Shown here in pieces: positions 40,610-48,751 of a DNA stretch of 52,471 nt. The first letter of the stretch is position 1. Each line of letters starts with the position of its first letter. Location: positions 1-52,471 of the forward strand of contig JANTGJ010000008.1 in assembly GCA_024762975.1 (NCBI GenBank). The letters are read 5' to 3'. The stretch is from Candidatus Krumholzibacteriia bacterium (GTDB lineage Bacteria > Krumholzibacteriota > Krumholzibacteriia > LZORAL124-64-63). The notes under the pieces were generated by a model. The model searched no databases, was not told the origin of the DNA, and saw only the letters and a list, made by a program, of their open reading frames with translations. The position numbers were made by a program, and so were the translations under genes.

Positions 40610-42111
40610 GTCGTATTCGCGCCAACACCGCGACGGCGTTGCTTGCCCGTGGCGAACCGATGGTCTGGCTCAGCGGCGGCGGGCTGGTGGTCGCACTGCT
40701 GATGGTGGCCGGGCTGGTGGGGTTCGTCTTCTGGCAGGGTTTGACCACCTTCTGGCCGGGACCCGTACTGCAGATCCAGACGCGGGACGGGAATGTTGTT
40801 CTGGGCGAGGTTACGCGCCAGGAGAGTTTCCGACCCGAGCCGGGAATGGCCGAGCTGCAGGAGAAATCGGCGGCGCGTGCCCTGAAGGAGGAACTCGCCG
40901 GCGGCGCGGGCCGGTTGGAACGCCGGTTGATCCGGACCGGCAACTACGAGCTGACGGGGGAGCATTTCCAGTGGGTCGAACAGTTCCGTATCCCGATGGG
41001 CGGTCAAACCACACCGCCCTGGGCGCTCGTTCTCGAACGCACGGCCTGGGGCCGATTCTACGGTGAGCTCGTGGCCTACGTTGTCGATGACAGCATTCTG
41101 TCGACCGACTCGGAGTCGGCCTGGGCCCTGTTCCGCAAGAACCATGACGGTGCCGAGGACCCTTTGCCCGAGGGGCACGCCTTGCGACTGCGAATCTCGA
41201 CCGGAGTGACGCACGATGTGCCTTTGCAGGATATAGTGAGGGCCTACGCGCCGAACCAACTGGGACTCGGAGGGAAGATCGGGGTCTACTTCGGGCGTTG
41301 GTTCGAGTTCCTGACCGCCGAGCCCCGGGAAGCCAACAGCGAGGGCGGAGTCTGGCCGGCCCTGTTCGGAACCGTGATCATGACGCTCGGCATGACGATC
41401 CTGGTGGTTCCCTTCGGGGTGATGGCCGCCTTGTATCTGCGCGAATACGCCCAGGGTGGACTGATGATCAGCATGGTTCGCATCGCGATCAACAACCTGG
41501 CCGGTGTGCCCAGCATCGTCTTCGGCGTTTTCGGCCTGGGTTTCTTCAGTTACATCATCGGAGGGTCGATCGACGCGATCTTCTTCGCCGACAAACTGCC
41601 GAATCCGACCTTCGGCACCGGCGGCATCATGTGGGCATCGCTCACGCTGGCCCTGATGACCTTGCCGGTCGTAATCGTGACGACCGAAGAGGCGTTGGCC
41701 GCGGTTCCCAATTCGATGCGGGAAGGTAGCTACGCCTGTGGTGCCTCGAAATGGCAGACGATCTGGCGGGTCGTCCTGCCCCGTTCGTTGCCCGGTATCA
41801 TGACCGGAGCCATCCTTGCCATGGCCCGTGGAGCGGGCGAAGTGGCTCCGCTGATGCTCGTCGGCGCGGTCAAGCTGGCTCCGGAGTTGCCGGTTGACGG
41901 TGTCTTCCCGTTCGTGCATCCGGAGCGCAGTTTCATGCACCTGGGATTCCACATTTTCGATCTCGGCTTCCAGAGCCAGAACTCGGAAGCCGCCAAGCCG
42001 ATGGTGTTCACGACCACGATGCTACTGATGGGAATCATACTGTTCCTGAATGGGGCGGCCATCTACTTCCGGTCGCATCTGACCCGCAAATTCACCGGTT
42101 CGAAGTTCTAG
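40606..42111 (+). CDS. pstA: Phosphate ABC transporter permease PstA, long form
   Basis: 501 aa, about 200 longer than E. coli PstA. TM1 (about 20-45) is followed by a soluble segment of about 170 residues (LQIQTRDGNVVLGEVTRQESF to the region before YFGRWFEFL), comparable to the DUF3333-type extension of proteobacterial long PstA. The permease core contains the loop EGSYACGASKWQTIWRVVLPRSLPGIMTGAILAMARGAGEVAPL. GTG 40606 overlaps the pstC stop (GTGA). The paired long PstC/PstA suggests the two extracytoplasmic parts co-evolved. Confidence 0.92.
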   Translation: MSRIRANTATALLARGEPMVWLSGGGLVVALLMVAGLVGFVFWQGLTTFWPGPVLQIQTRDGNVVLGEVTRQESFRPEPGMAELQEKSAARALKEELAGGAGRLERRLIRTGNYELTGEHFQWVEQFRIPMGGQTTPPWALVLERTAWGRFYGELVAYVVDDSILSTDSESAWALFRKNHDGAEDPLPEGHALRLRISTGVTHDVPLQDIVRAYAPNQLGLGGKIGVYFGRWFEFLTAEPREANSEGGVWPALFGTVIMTLGMTILVVPFGVMAALYLREYAQGGLMISMVRIAINNLAGVPSIVFGVFGLGFFSYIIGGSIDAIFFADKLPNPTFGTGGIMWASLTLALMTLPVVIVTTEEALAAVPNSMREGSYACGASKWQTIWRVVLPRSLPGIMTGAILAMARGAGEVAPLMLVGAVKLAPELPVDGVFPFVHPERSFMHLGFHIFDLGFQSQNSEAAKPMVFTTTMLLMGIILFLNGAAIYFRSHLTRKFTGSKF

Positions 42112-42120
42112 GATGATGTC

Positions 42121-42993
42121 ATGACGGCAAACGAAGCGAAGGAAACCCAGATGGCCGAAACGAAAACCATGGACCGCCTGGCCTCGATTGCCGCCGGTGA
42201 GATCGTTGAGACGAGGATCCACCCCGAATTGGCGGAGGAGGAGTCGATTCTCGATATTTCGGATTTCAATCTCTGGTACGGCGAGAAGCAGGCGCTCTTT
42301 GACGTGAGTATGACCCTGCCCCGGGGCAAGGTCACTGCCTTGATCGGCCCCTCCGGCTGTGGCAAGAGCACGCTGTTGCGTTCGGTCAACCGAATGAACG
42401 ACCTGATCGATACGGTCCGGATCGACGGGTCGATGAATCTGGGCGAGGGCAATATCTACGGCCCCGGCGTGGATGTGATCGAATTGCGGCGCCGTATGGG
42501 CATGGTCTTCCAGAAATCCAATCCGTTCCCGATGAGCATTTTCGACAATGTGACCTACCCGTTGCAGATCAACGGCGAGCGCAACAAATCAGTCCTGAGG
42601 GATGTCTGCGAAAAGGCCCTGCGCGGTGCCGCACTCTGGGACGAGGTCAGTGACCGCCTGCAGGAGAGTGCGTTGGGAATGAGCGGTGGGCAGCAGCAGC
42701 GTTTGTGCATCGCTCGCGCCATTGCCGCCGAGCCCGAAGTGCTGCTGATGGACGAGCCGTGTTCGGCGCTGGATCCGATCGCCACCACCCGTGTGGAAGA
42801 GCTGATCCTCAGCCTGCGCGGCGAGTACACCGTTCTGATCGTGACGCACAATATGCAGCAGGCTTCGCGCGTGAGTGATTACACCGCGTTCATGTACCTG
42901 GGGCAGGTACTCGAATATGGTCCGACGGCCAGGATGTTTACCAACCCGCTGCTGCAGGAGACCGAGGACTACATTACCGGGCGATTCGGTTGA
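42121..42993 (+). CDS. pstB: Phosphate ABC transporter ATP-binding protein PstB
   Basis: 290 aa. Walker [11 protein letters not shown]-loop region [13 protein letters not shown], signature MSGGQQQR, Walker [15 protein letters not shown]-loop VTHN. The 40-residue N-terminal extension before the ABC core ([17 protein letters not shown]...) is longer than usual, and an internal ATG at 42151 could be a shorter start. Energises PstCA. Final gene of the pst operon. Confidence 0.95.
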   Translation: MTANEAKETQMAETKTMDRLASIAAGEIVETRIHPELAEEESILDISDFNLWYGEKQALFDVSMTLPRGKVTALIGPSGCGKSTLLRSVNRMNDLIDTVRIDGSMNLGEGNIYGPGVDVIELRRRMGMVFQKSNPFPMSIFDNVTYPLQINGERNKSVLRDVCEKALRGAALWDEVSDRLQESALGMSGGQQQRLCIARAIAAEPEVLLMDEPCSALDPIATTRVEELILSLRGEYTVLIVTHNMQQASRVSDYTAFMYLGQVLEYGPTARMFTNPLLQETEDYITGRFG

Positions 42994-43123
42994 TCCGTCC
43001 GGTACCTTCCATCCTCCCCTCGTGATGCCTGTCGCTCGACCAACGCGAAATTGAGGTTCGTTTTTCCTTTCCTCATGATAAGCTGGTCGATGAAACAGAG
43101 ACTCCGGGCGCCGAGGAGGAAAG

Positions 43124-44017
43124 ATGACCAGCGACGGAACGCGAAAGATCGAGGCTTCGAGTGGCCTGATGGGGCGAACGGCGGCTCTCTTCGACCGGCT
43201 TGAGAACGGTTGGGAAAACCGGCGCACGGTGCGAAGTGTGGGCAACGTCCTGATTGTCGTGTTCCTGCTGGAGCTTTTGCTGATTTTTGCGCGACGCTAC
43301 GGTGTGCTGCCGGACTTTCTGCTTCCCTACGTCCCGACGGACAATCCCTTCCACGCGGTGAACCTGGCCTTCACGATGCTGCTCGTGTTCGAAGTGATCG
43401 AACTCGTTTTCTCAATGGCCCGGTCGGTGGCTGCCTCGGTGGGCAAGCAGTTCGAGATCCTCTCCCTGATCCTGTTGCGCGCCTCGTTCAAGGAATTCGC
43501 CTACTTCGATCTGCCGATCGATTGGCACCACATCAACCAACCCCTCTTTCACATTCTCAGCGACTCGGTGGCCGCCCTGCTGATCTTCCTGTTGTTGGTC
43601 CTGTATCGGCGCATGCTGATCCACAAACCCATCTCGCGCGATGTCGAGGACCAGGGTCGATTCGTGATGGCGAAAAAGATCCTGGCGTTGTCCATGCTGC
43701 TGTTCTATACGGCGACAGGATTGTATGTGTTGTATCGCTGGGTGGCCTCCGCCGATGCGCCGCCGTTCTTCGAAACATTCTACACGGTTCTGATTTTCGC
43801 CGATTTCCTCCTGATCTTCATCTCACTCCGGTACTCGGCGAGCTATGACATCCTGTTCAGAAACTCGGGATTCGCGCTTTCGACGGTCGTGATCCGGATT
43901 GCCCTGACGGCGCCTCCCTACTGGAGTGCCGGGCTGGGGGTCGGTGCGATGGTCTTTACGCTGGGGGTCACAGTGGCTTATCATCTGCATGTCGAAGCAC
44001 GGCCCCAGGAAGCCTAG
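43124..44017 (+). CDS. Polytopic membrane protein of unknown function
   Basis: 297 aa with about six predicted transmembrane segments (VLIVVFLLELLLIFA, LAFTMLLVFEVIELVF, VAALLIFLLLVLY, LALSMLLFYTATGLYVLY, TVLIFADFLLIFISL, GLGVGAMVFTLGVTVAY). The patterns RDVEDQGRFVMAKKIL and LILLRASFKEFAYFDLP face the cytoplasm on positive-inside grounds. I do not recognise a family. GAGGAGGAAAG precedes ATG 43124. Its TAG stop overlaps the stop of convergent pyrC in the shared palindrome CTAG. It follows pstB after 130 nt and could be a phosphate-linked gene, but nothing proves it. Confidence 0.75.
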   Translation: MTSDGTRKIEASSGLMGRTAALFDRLENGWENRRTVRSVGNVLIVVFLLELLLIFARRYGVLPDFLLPYVPTDNPFHAVNLAFTMLLVFEVIELVFSMARSVAASVGKQFEILSLILLRASFKEFAYFDLPIDWHHINQPLFHILSDSVAALLIFLLLVLYRRMLIHKPISRDVEDQGRFVMAKKILALSMLLFYTATGLYVLYRWVASADAPPFFETFYTVLIFADFLLIFISLRYSASYDILFRNSGFALSTVVIRIALTAPPYWSAGLGVGAMVFTLGVTVAYHLHVEARPQEA

Positions 44018-45060
44018 ATCGCAGTTCCGGTGCTGTCCACGCTCCACCGCAGGACCTTCCCCGCTTCGAGCGGTACCACCGTGGAGTTCCCATACTCGTA
44101 ACCTTGGGGGATCTCCCAGTCCCGTTGAACCAGGGTCGTGGTCGTCGTATTTCGCGGCAGTCCATAGAAGTCCGGCCCGAAATGGGACGCGAAGGCCTCG
44201 AGCCGGTCCAGAGAACCGGCCTGCTCGAAGGCCGTGGCGTACAATTCCAATGCCGCATGCGCCGTGTAGATCCCCGCGCAACCGCATCCGCTCTCCTTGC
44301 GATCCTTCCCGTGAGGTGCGCTGTCCGTCCCGAGAAAGAACGAAGGATCGCCACGGGTGGCCGCCTCGACCAGCGCCCGCCGGTGCTCCTCGCGCTTCAG
44401 TACCGGCAGACAATAGAGGTGCGGATTCAGACCCCCACGAAAGATCTCATTGCGATTGTACAGCAGGTGATGCGCGGTCAGGGTTCCTCCCACACGGGGC
44501 CCGGCGGCGCGTACGAAATCGACCCCGTGCCGGGTCGTGACATGCTCCAGGACGATCTTCAATTTCGGGTGCCGCTCGACGATCGGTTGCAAGGTCCGTT
44601 CGATGAATACGGCCTCGCGATCGAACACGTCGACTTCCGGATCCGTGACTTCACCATGGACCAGCAGCGCCAGGCCGGCCTGGGTCATGGTCTCGAAAAC
44701 GGCATCGAGTCGTTCCGGATCCGTGATCCCGGCCTCCGAGTTCGTCGTCGCTCCGGCGGGATACAGCTTGCAGGCGAACACGGCGCCGCTATCGGCGGCA
44801 CGGTACAGCTCTTCGGGGGTCGTTCGATCCGTCAGGTAGAGCGTCATCAGGGGAGAGAATCGCCGGCCCGGCTCCAGAGCGGCCAGGATGCGATCGCGGT
44901 AGGCCAGCGCCAGTTCGGTAGTTGCGATCGGCAACGATAGATTGGGCATGATGATTGCCCGGGCGAACCGGTTGGCTGCGTGATTCACCGTGAGCGGCAG
45001 CACCTCGTCGTCGCGCAGGTGCAGGTGCCAGTCATCGGGAGTGGTCAATGTCAACTCCAT
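44014..45060 (-). CDS. pyrC: Dihydroorotase, class II (PyrC)
   Basis: Cyclises carbamoyl-aspartate to dihydroorotate in pyrimidine synthesis. 348 aa, the same length as E. coli PyrC. Metal ligands are seen in DDWHLHLRDD, carbamylated Lys in FACKLYPAGAT, His in LVHGEV and LEHVTT, catalytic Asp in LGTDSAPH. ATG 45060 has GGGAGC upstream. The convergent partner ends in the same CTAG, so the two stop codons share three bases. Confidence 0.96.
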   Translation of the reverse strand: MELTLTTPDDWHLHLRDDEVLPLTVNHAANRFARAIIMPNLSLPIATTELALAYRDRILAALEPGRRFSPLMTLYLTDRTTPEELYRAADSGAVFACKLYPAGATTNSEAGITDPERLDAVFETMTQAGLALLVHGEVTDPEVDVFDREAVFIERTLQPIVERHPKLKIVLEHVTTRHGVDFVRAAGPRVGGTLTAHHLLYNRNEIFRGGLNPHLYCLPVLKREEHRRALVEAATRGDPSFFLGTDSAPHGKDRKESGCGCAGIYTAHAALELYATAFEQAGSLDRLEAFASHFGPDFYGLPRNTTTTTLVQRDWEIPQGYEYGNSTVVPLEAGKVLRWSVDSTGTAI

Positions 45061-45280
45061 GAGAGCTCCCGCGAAAAGTGGATATTCATGCCAGCATAGC
45101 ACTGGTTGCCGGAGAAAGAAAACCCGCGAGAGTTCACGAAAACTCCACAGATGCAGTGTACTTTATATCCCTGCCGGATTCCCATTTATGATATAGTCAT
45201 GAGTCGAATGGAAATTGCACTCGCGGGCAACCGGAACGGCCGCCCGCGCTTTCATCCGTCAGACGAGCCGGGGGAGCGAG

Positions 45281-46945
45281 ATGTACAGAACGTTGCTGTG
45301 GATGTTGACGATTGTAGTCCTGTCGGGCGGCGGGATTGCCGCAGCCGAAACCACGCTGGTCTGGTCCGACCTGTTGGACGGGGGAGGGTCAGCGACGGAC
45401 AATGGCCGACTGGCGGTTTTTGCTCCGGACGGCGACCTGATCGTGGGTGGCGAAACGACGGAGCGACTCGGCGGTTCCGCGTTTTTCATCCGCAAGGTCG
45501 ATCACACCGACGGCGGTCAGATCTGGTCGCAACGCATGCCGGCGCCCGACGGCTCGGATATGTTTGTCACCGGCCTGGAACTCGATGGCGACGGTGACGT
45601 GATCGTCGGCGGCTACGTCGGCGGTTGCGGCGGCACCTGAGGCCACGGAGACGATATCGTCGTCGTGAAGCTCGACGGCGTGACCGGGGAGGTTCTCTGG
45701 TCTTCGGGTTACGAAAGCGTGGAAGGTGTTTCCGAGTCGGTATACGATATGGTTCTGGACGCGGCGGGCAACGCCTATATCACCGGCCGCGCATTGATCG
45801 CGCCGAACGGTTTCCAGTTCATCACCATCAAGTTCTCCGCGGCCAGTGGCGCCATCCTGTGGATGGATACCCGCGGCGGTACGGATCTGCGCGACGATGT
45901 CGCCTGGAGCATCGTACTGGATAGCGACGGCCACCCGGTGGTCACCGGTATGTACGGATTGGCCGATGGAAGCGCCGACTACTATACCGCCAAATTGAAC
46001 GCGTCGAACGGCGATCTGATCTGGGACCGTCAGGAACCCGGAGCGGTGAACAATCAAGCCGAAGCCGGTTGGCTGGTCGCTTTGCCCGGCGGGGATGTTG
46101 TGATGTGCAATCGCACCTGGACGGCGACCACGAGCTACGATGTGGTGTTGCGCCGCTACGCAGCGTCCGACGGTGCCACCGTGTGGCAACGGCAGTGGGG
46201 CTCGGGCGGCTCGACGGCGGACGATCCGCGCGGCATGGCGCTGGCCGCCGACGGCAGTCCGCTGGTCTGTGGCGTCACCGCGGGCGACTATCTCGTCCTC
46301 AAGCTGGACCCCGCCGACGGAACGACCGACTGGTGGACGTCCTACGACGGCCCTCCGGGCTGGTACGACGTGGCCAATGTCGTGGGTCCCGGACCCGGCG
46401 GCAGTGTTCTCGTCTCGGGCTACAGCAGCGGCCAGACTACGGGTTGGGATGTGGCGACCTGCGCTCTGGATCCGGACACCGGCGATGAATTGTGGGTGCA
46501 GCGATTCGATGCCGGTCTGGGCTACACCGACGAGGCCTACGGATTGGCGTACAGCACCACGGGGGAGGTGGCGGTCGTCGGCTACGGCTATGGCGCAAGT
46601 ACGAACAACGATCTGCTGACGTTGCTGTACCAGGTGGATCTGGCCACACCGGTGGGCGATCTGCCCGCCAGGGCCCTGGACCTGAGCGCTTACCCGAATC
46701 CCTTCAACCCGAGTGTCGAGTTCCGCTTCGAGGTGCAACACGGCGCCGCCCTGCAGCTGTCGATCTATGATGGACGGGGGCACCTGGTATCCGTCCTGCA
46801 TGACGGATACGCTGCAGCCGGACCGCTGATCGCCCGCTGGGATGGACGCGATGCCGCAGGCCGCGGCGTACCTTCGGGTGTCTACCTGGCCCGACTGACC
46901 GGGCGCGACGTACACGCGTTGCGCAAGGTGGTGCTGGCCAAGTAG
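45281..46945 (+). CDS. Secreted beta-propeller protein, candidate selenoprotein (in-frame TGA at codon 120)
   Basis: 554 codons if TGA 45638-45640 is read as selenocysteine. Signal peptide (MYRTLLWMLTIVVLSGGGIAAAE), then propeller blades of the type 'D...GNAYITGRA...FITIKFSAASGAILW', each ending in a hydrophobic strand and W; a 'YPNPFNPSVEF' FlgD/Por-type C-terminal domain (about 478-554) marks it as exported. TGA lies in frame between ...GGYVGGCGGT and GHGDDIVVVKLDG; the upstream and downstream frames are the same, and the first blade would be broken if translation stopped there. Cys116 precedes Sec120 (CxxxU); Cys276 in VMCNRT is also conserved. GGGGGAGCGAG precedes ATG 45281. A paralogue follows with TGA at the same place. 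Confidence 0.85.
45644..45667 (+). promoter_or_regulatory. Hairpin A immediately after the TGA of propeller gene 1
   Basis: CACG-GA-GACG-AUAU-CGUC-GU-CGUG: about nine pairs with one internal mismatch, starting 4 nt after TGA. A bacterial SECIS sits at this sort of distance, but the loop lacks the GGU of E. coli elements. Confidence 0.5.
45682..45702 (+). promoter_or_regulatory. Hairpin B with GGU loop, candidate SECIS of gene 1
   Basis: GACC-GGGGA-GGU-UCUCU-GGUC: nine consecutive pairs closing on a GGU loop, the loop word of E. coli SECIS. The loop is 50 nt past TGA, further than the usual 16-37 nt. In gene 2 the loop-closing pair A-U becomes C-G. Confidence 0.45.
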
Positions 46946-46967
46946 GGCCGGCCGCGCGATTGGATCT

Positions 46968-46992
46968 GGGCCGCCTCCGGAGGGGGCGGCCC
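46968..46992 (+). terminator. Terminator-like hairpin between the propeller genes
   Basis: GGGCCGCC (46968-46975) pairs with GGCGGCCC (46985-46992), then GCTTTT. Likely partial terminator; the short T-run could allow read-through to the second gene. Confidence 0.7.
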
Positions 46993-47014
46993 GCTTTTCG
47001 AAAAGAGATACGAC

Positions 47015-48682
47015 TTGAGACTCCGCGCCCTGCCGTACTTCCTCGTGTTTTGTGCTGTCTTGTTTTCCGCTGTCGGCGGTTTCGCGGCGATCGAGTTCGC
47101 CTGGTCCGATCGCCTGGATGGCGGGGGATCGCTTGCCGACCACGGTCGTGTGGTGATTCTGGATCCGTCCGGAAATCCGATTGTCGGTGGAGAAACGACC
47201 GAGCGGATCGGCGGAGCCGCCATCTTCGTGCGCAAGATGGACCGCCTGAGCGGCGAGCAGATCTGGGCCCACCGCATCCCCGCCTATGATGGCTCGGACA
47301 TGTCCGTGCGGAGAATGGAGCTGGATCCTTCCGGCAATGTGATGGTCAGCGGCTACATCGCCGGTTGCGGCACCTGAGGCCACGGGGATGACGTCGTCGT
47401 GTTGAAACTCGACGGCGCGACCGGGGCGGTGCTCTGGTCTTCGGGCTACGCGAATCCTTTTGGCCTGGACGAGTCGGCGCACGCGCTGGCGGTGGACGAT
47501 CTAGGCAATGCCTTCATTACCGGTCGTGGTCATGTGCTGATGCATCGTATGCAGATTCTGACGGCGAAATTCGCCGCCGAGGACGGCCGCATGATGTGGA
47601 TGGTTACGCGCGGAGACGAGCAGTTCTGGGATGATACGTCCTGGGATATCGTGCTGCCTGCCGACGGTCATCCGGTCATCACCGGCACCTACGCCACCAG
47701 CGATACCACGGCGGATTTCTACACCGCCCAGTTGGATTCGGCCGACGGGTCGACCCGGTGGGAACAGCGGGTTCCCGGAGCCGTGATCGAAGAGGCGGAG
47801 GCCGGATGGCTCAGGATCCTGCCCGGTGGAGATCTGGTCATGTGCAATCGCACCCACGATGGATCGGACGGAATCGATATCGTGCTGCATCGATACCGCG
47901 CGTCCGATGGAGCCGTCGTCTGGTCGACCACGTGGGGCTCGGCCCCGGGAGTGGACGATGATCCGCGAGGATTGATTTTGAGCTCCGCAGGGGAACCGGT
48001 CGTGTTCGGCCGAAGGGCCCAGGATGCACTGGCGCTGAAATTTGATCCGGCCACCGGACAGTTGCTGTGGCAGGCCGATTTCGACGGACCGGCCCAGGGC
48101 GAGGATGAATTCAGCTGTGCGATGACCGACCCGGAGGGCCGCCTCCTGCTGGCCGGAGTCACAGCGCACGAGACCACACGCCTCGATGCCCTGCTGACGG
48201 AATTGGATCCCGTATCGGGCGAGGTCGTTTGGTTCACGAATTGGGACGGTGGGAATGCACTGGACGACGAAGCACGCGATCTGACGGCCAATGTCCAGGG
48301 ACAGGTGTTCCTGACCGGCACCGGATTTGCGCCGGACACGGCCGCGGATCTGTTGACGATCGCCTTCCAGGATATAGGGACTACGTCCACTCCGGCCGCA
48401 CCGGCAAGCCAGCTGCAGCTGAGCGCCTATCCCAATCCGTTCAATCCGCGGGTACGACTGAGTTTCGAGATGCCTGCGGGAGGGGACGCCGTCCTGTCGA
48501 TTCTCGACGCGCGTGGCCGCCGAGTGGCCCTGTTGCACTCCGGTCCGGTACCGTCCGGGAACTTCGTCGGATACTGGAATGGCCGGGACGAGGCAGGCCG
48601 CCCTCTCGGTGCGGGACGGTATCTCGCGCATCTGCAATACGCGGGTACCTCGGTTTCGAGAAAACTGCTGCTCTTGAAATGA
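47015..48682 (+). CDS. Second secreted beta-propeller protein, candidate selenoprotein (in-frame TGA at codon 121)
   Basis: 555 codons with TGA 47375-47377 read through. Signal peptide (LRALPYFLVFCAVLFSAVGGFA), blades as in the preceding gene, and a terminal 'YPNPFNPRVRLSF' domain. Sequence is clearly homologous along the whole length, so it is a tandem duplicate. TGA lies between ...SGYIAGCGT and GHGDDVVVLKLDG: Cys118-Gly-Thr-Sec121 is a CxxU motif, as in thioredoxin-like selenoproteins. Cys277 in VMCNRT aligns with Cys276 of gene 1. Start TTG 47015 (weak ribosome site AAAAGAGAT) is the only start that includes the signal peptide. It has its own terminator. Confidence 0.83.
47381..47401 (+). 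promoter_or_regulatory. Hairpin A immediately after the TGA of propeller gene 2
   Basis: CACG-GG-GAU-GAC-GUC-GU-CGUG: a hairpin of about the same shape and position as in gene 1, shifted by one codon on its 3' side. Partly a result of the GUC repeats. Confidence 0.42.
47419..47439 (+). promoter_or_regulatory. Hairpin B with GGU loop, candidate SECIS of gene 2
   Basis: GACC-GGGGC-GGU-GCUCU-GGUC: same fold and same offset from TGA as gene 1, with C-G replacing A-U next to the GGU loop. The coding sequence is under protein constraint too, so the covariation is suggestive only. Confidence 0.45.
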
Positions 48683-48701
48683 TCCTCCCGGCGGAAAGTC
48701 G

Positions 48702-48729
48702 GAACCCGGACGCCGAGGCGCCCGGGTTC
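48702..48729. terminator. Terminator-like hairpin between propeller gene 2 and the convergent fad operon
   Basis: GAACCCGG (48702-48709) pairs with CCGGGTTC (48722-48729), loop of 12 nt that can pair further (CGCC/GGCG). No long T-run; placed between convergent stops at 48682 and 48752. Confidence 0.6.
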
Positions 48730-48751
48730 TGTTCCGGCTCTTGATGGAGGA

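Noticed and set aside
45638-45640. TGA of propeller gene 1 as a plain stop, sequencing error or pseudogene mark
   Set aside because: The same codon is TGA in the paralogue, the frame is unbroken on both sides, and a Cys precedes it in both. Pseudogenes would show further damage.
45638-47377. Genetic-code change with TGA as Trp or Gly
   Set aside because: TGA ends many intact genes in this window at the family-expected place, for example cheW, cheB, cheY and gatE, so it is a regular stop here.
45389-47482. 697-aa minus-strand frame spanning parts of both propeller genes
   Set aside because: Follows from codon usage of the repeated plus-strand genes; no ribosome site or motif. It does not explain the shared TGA.
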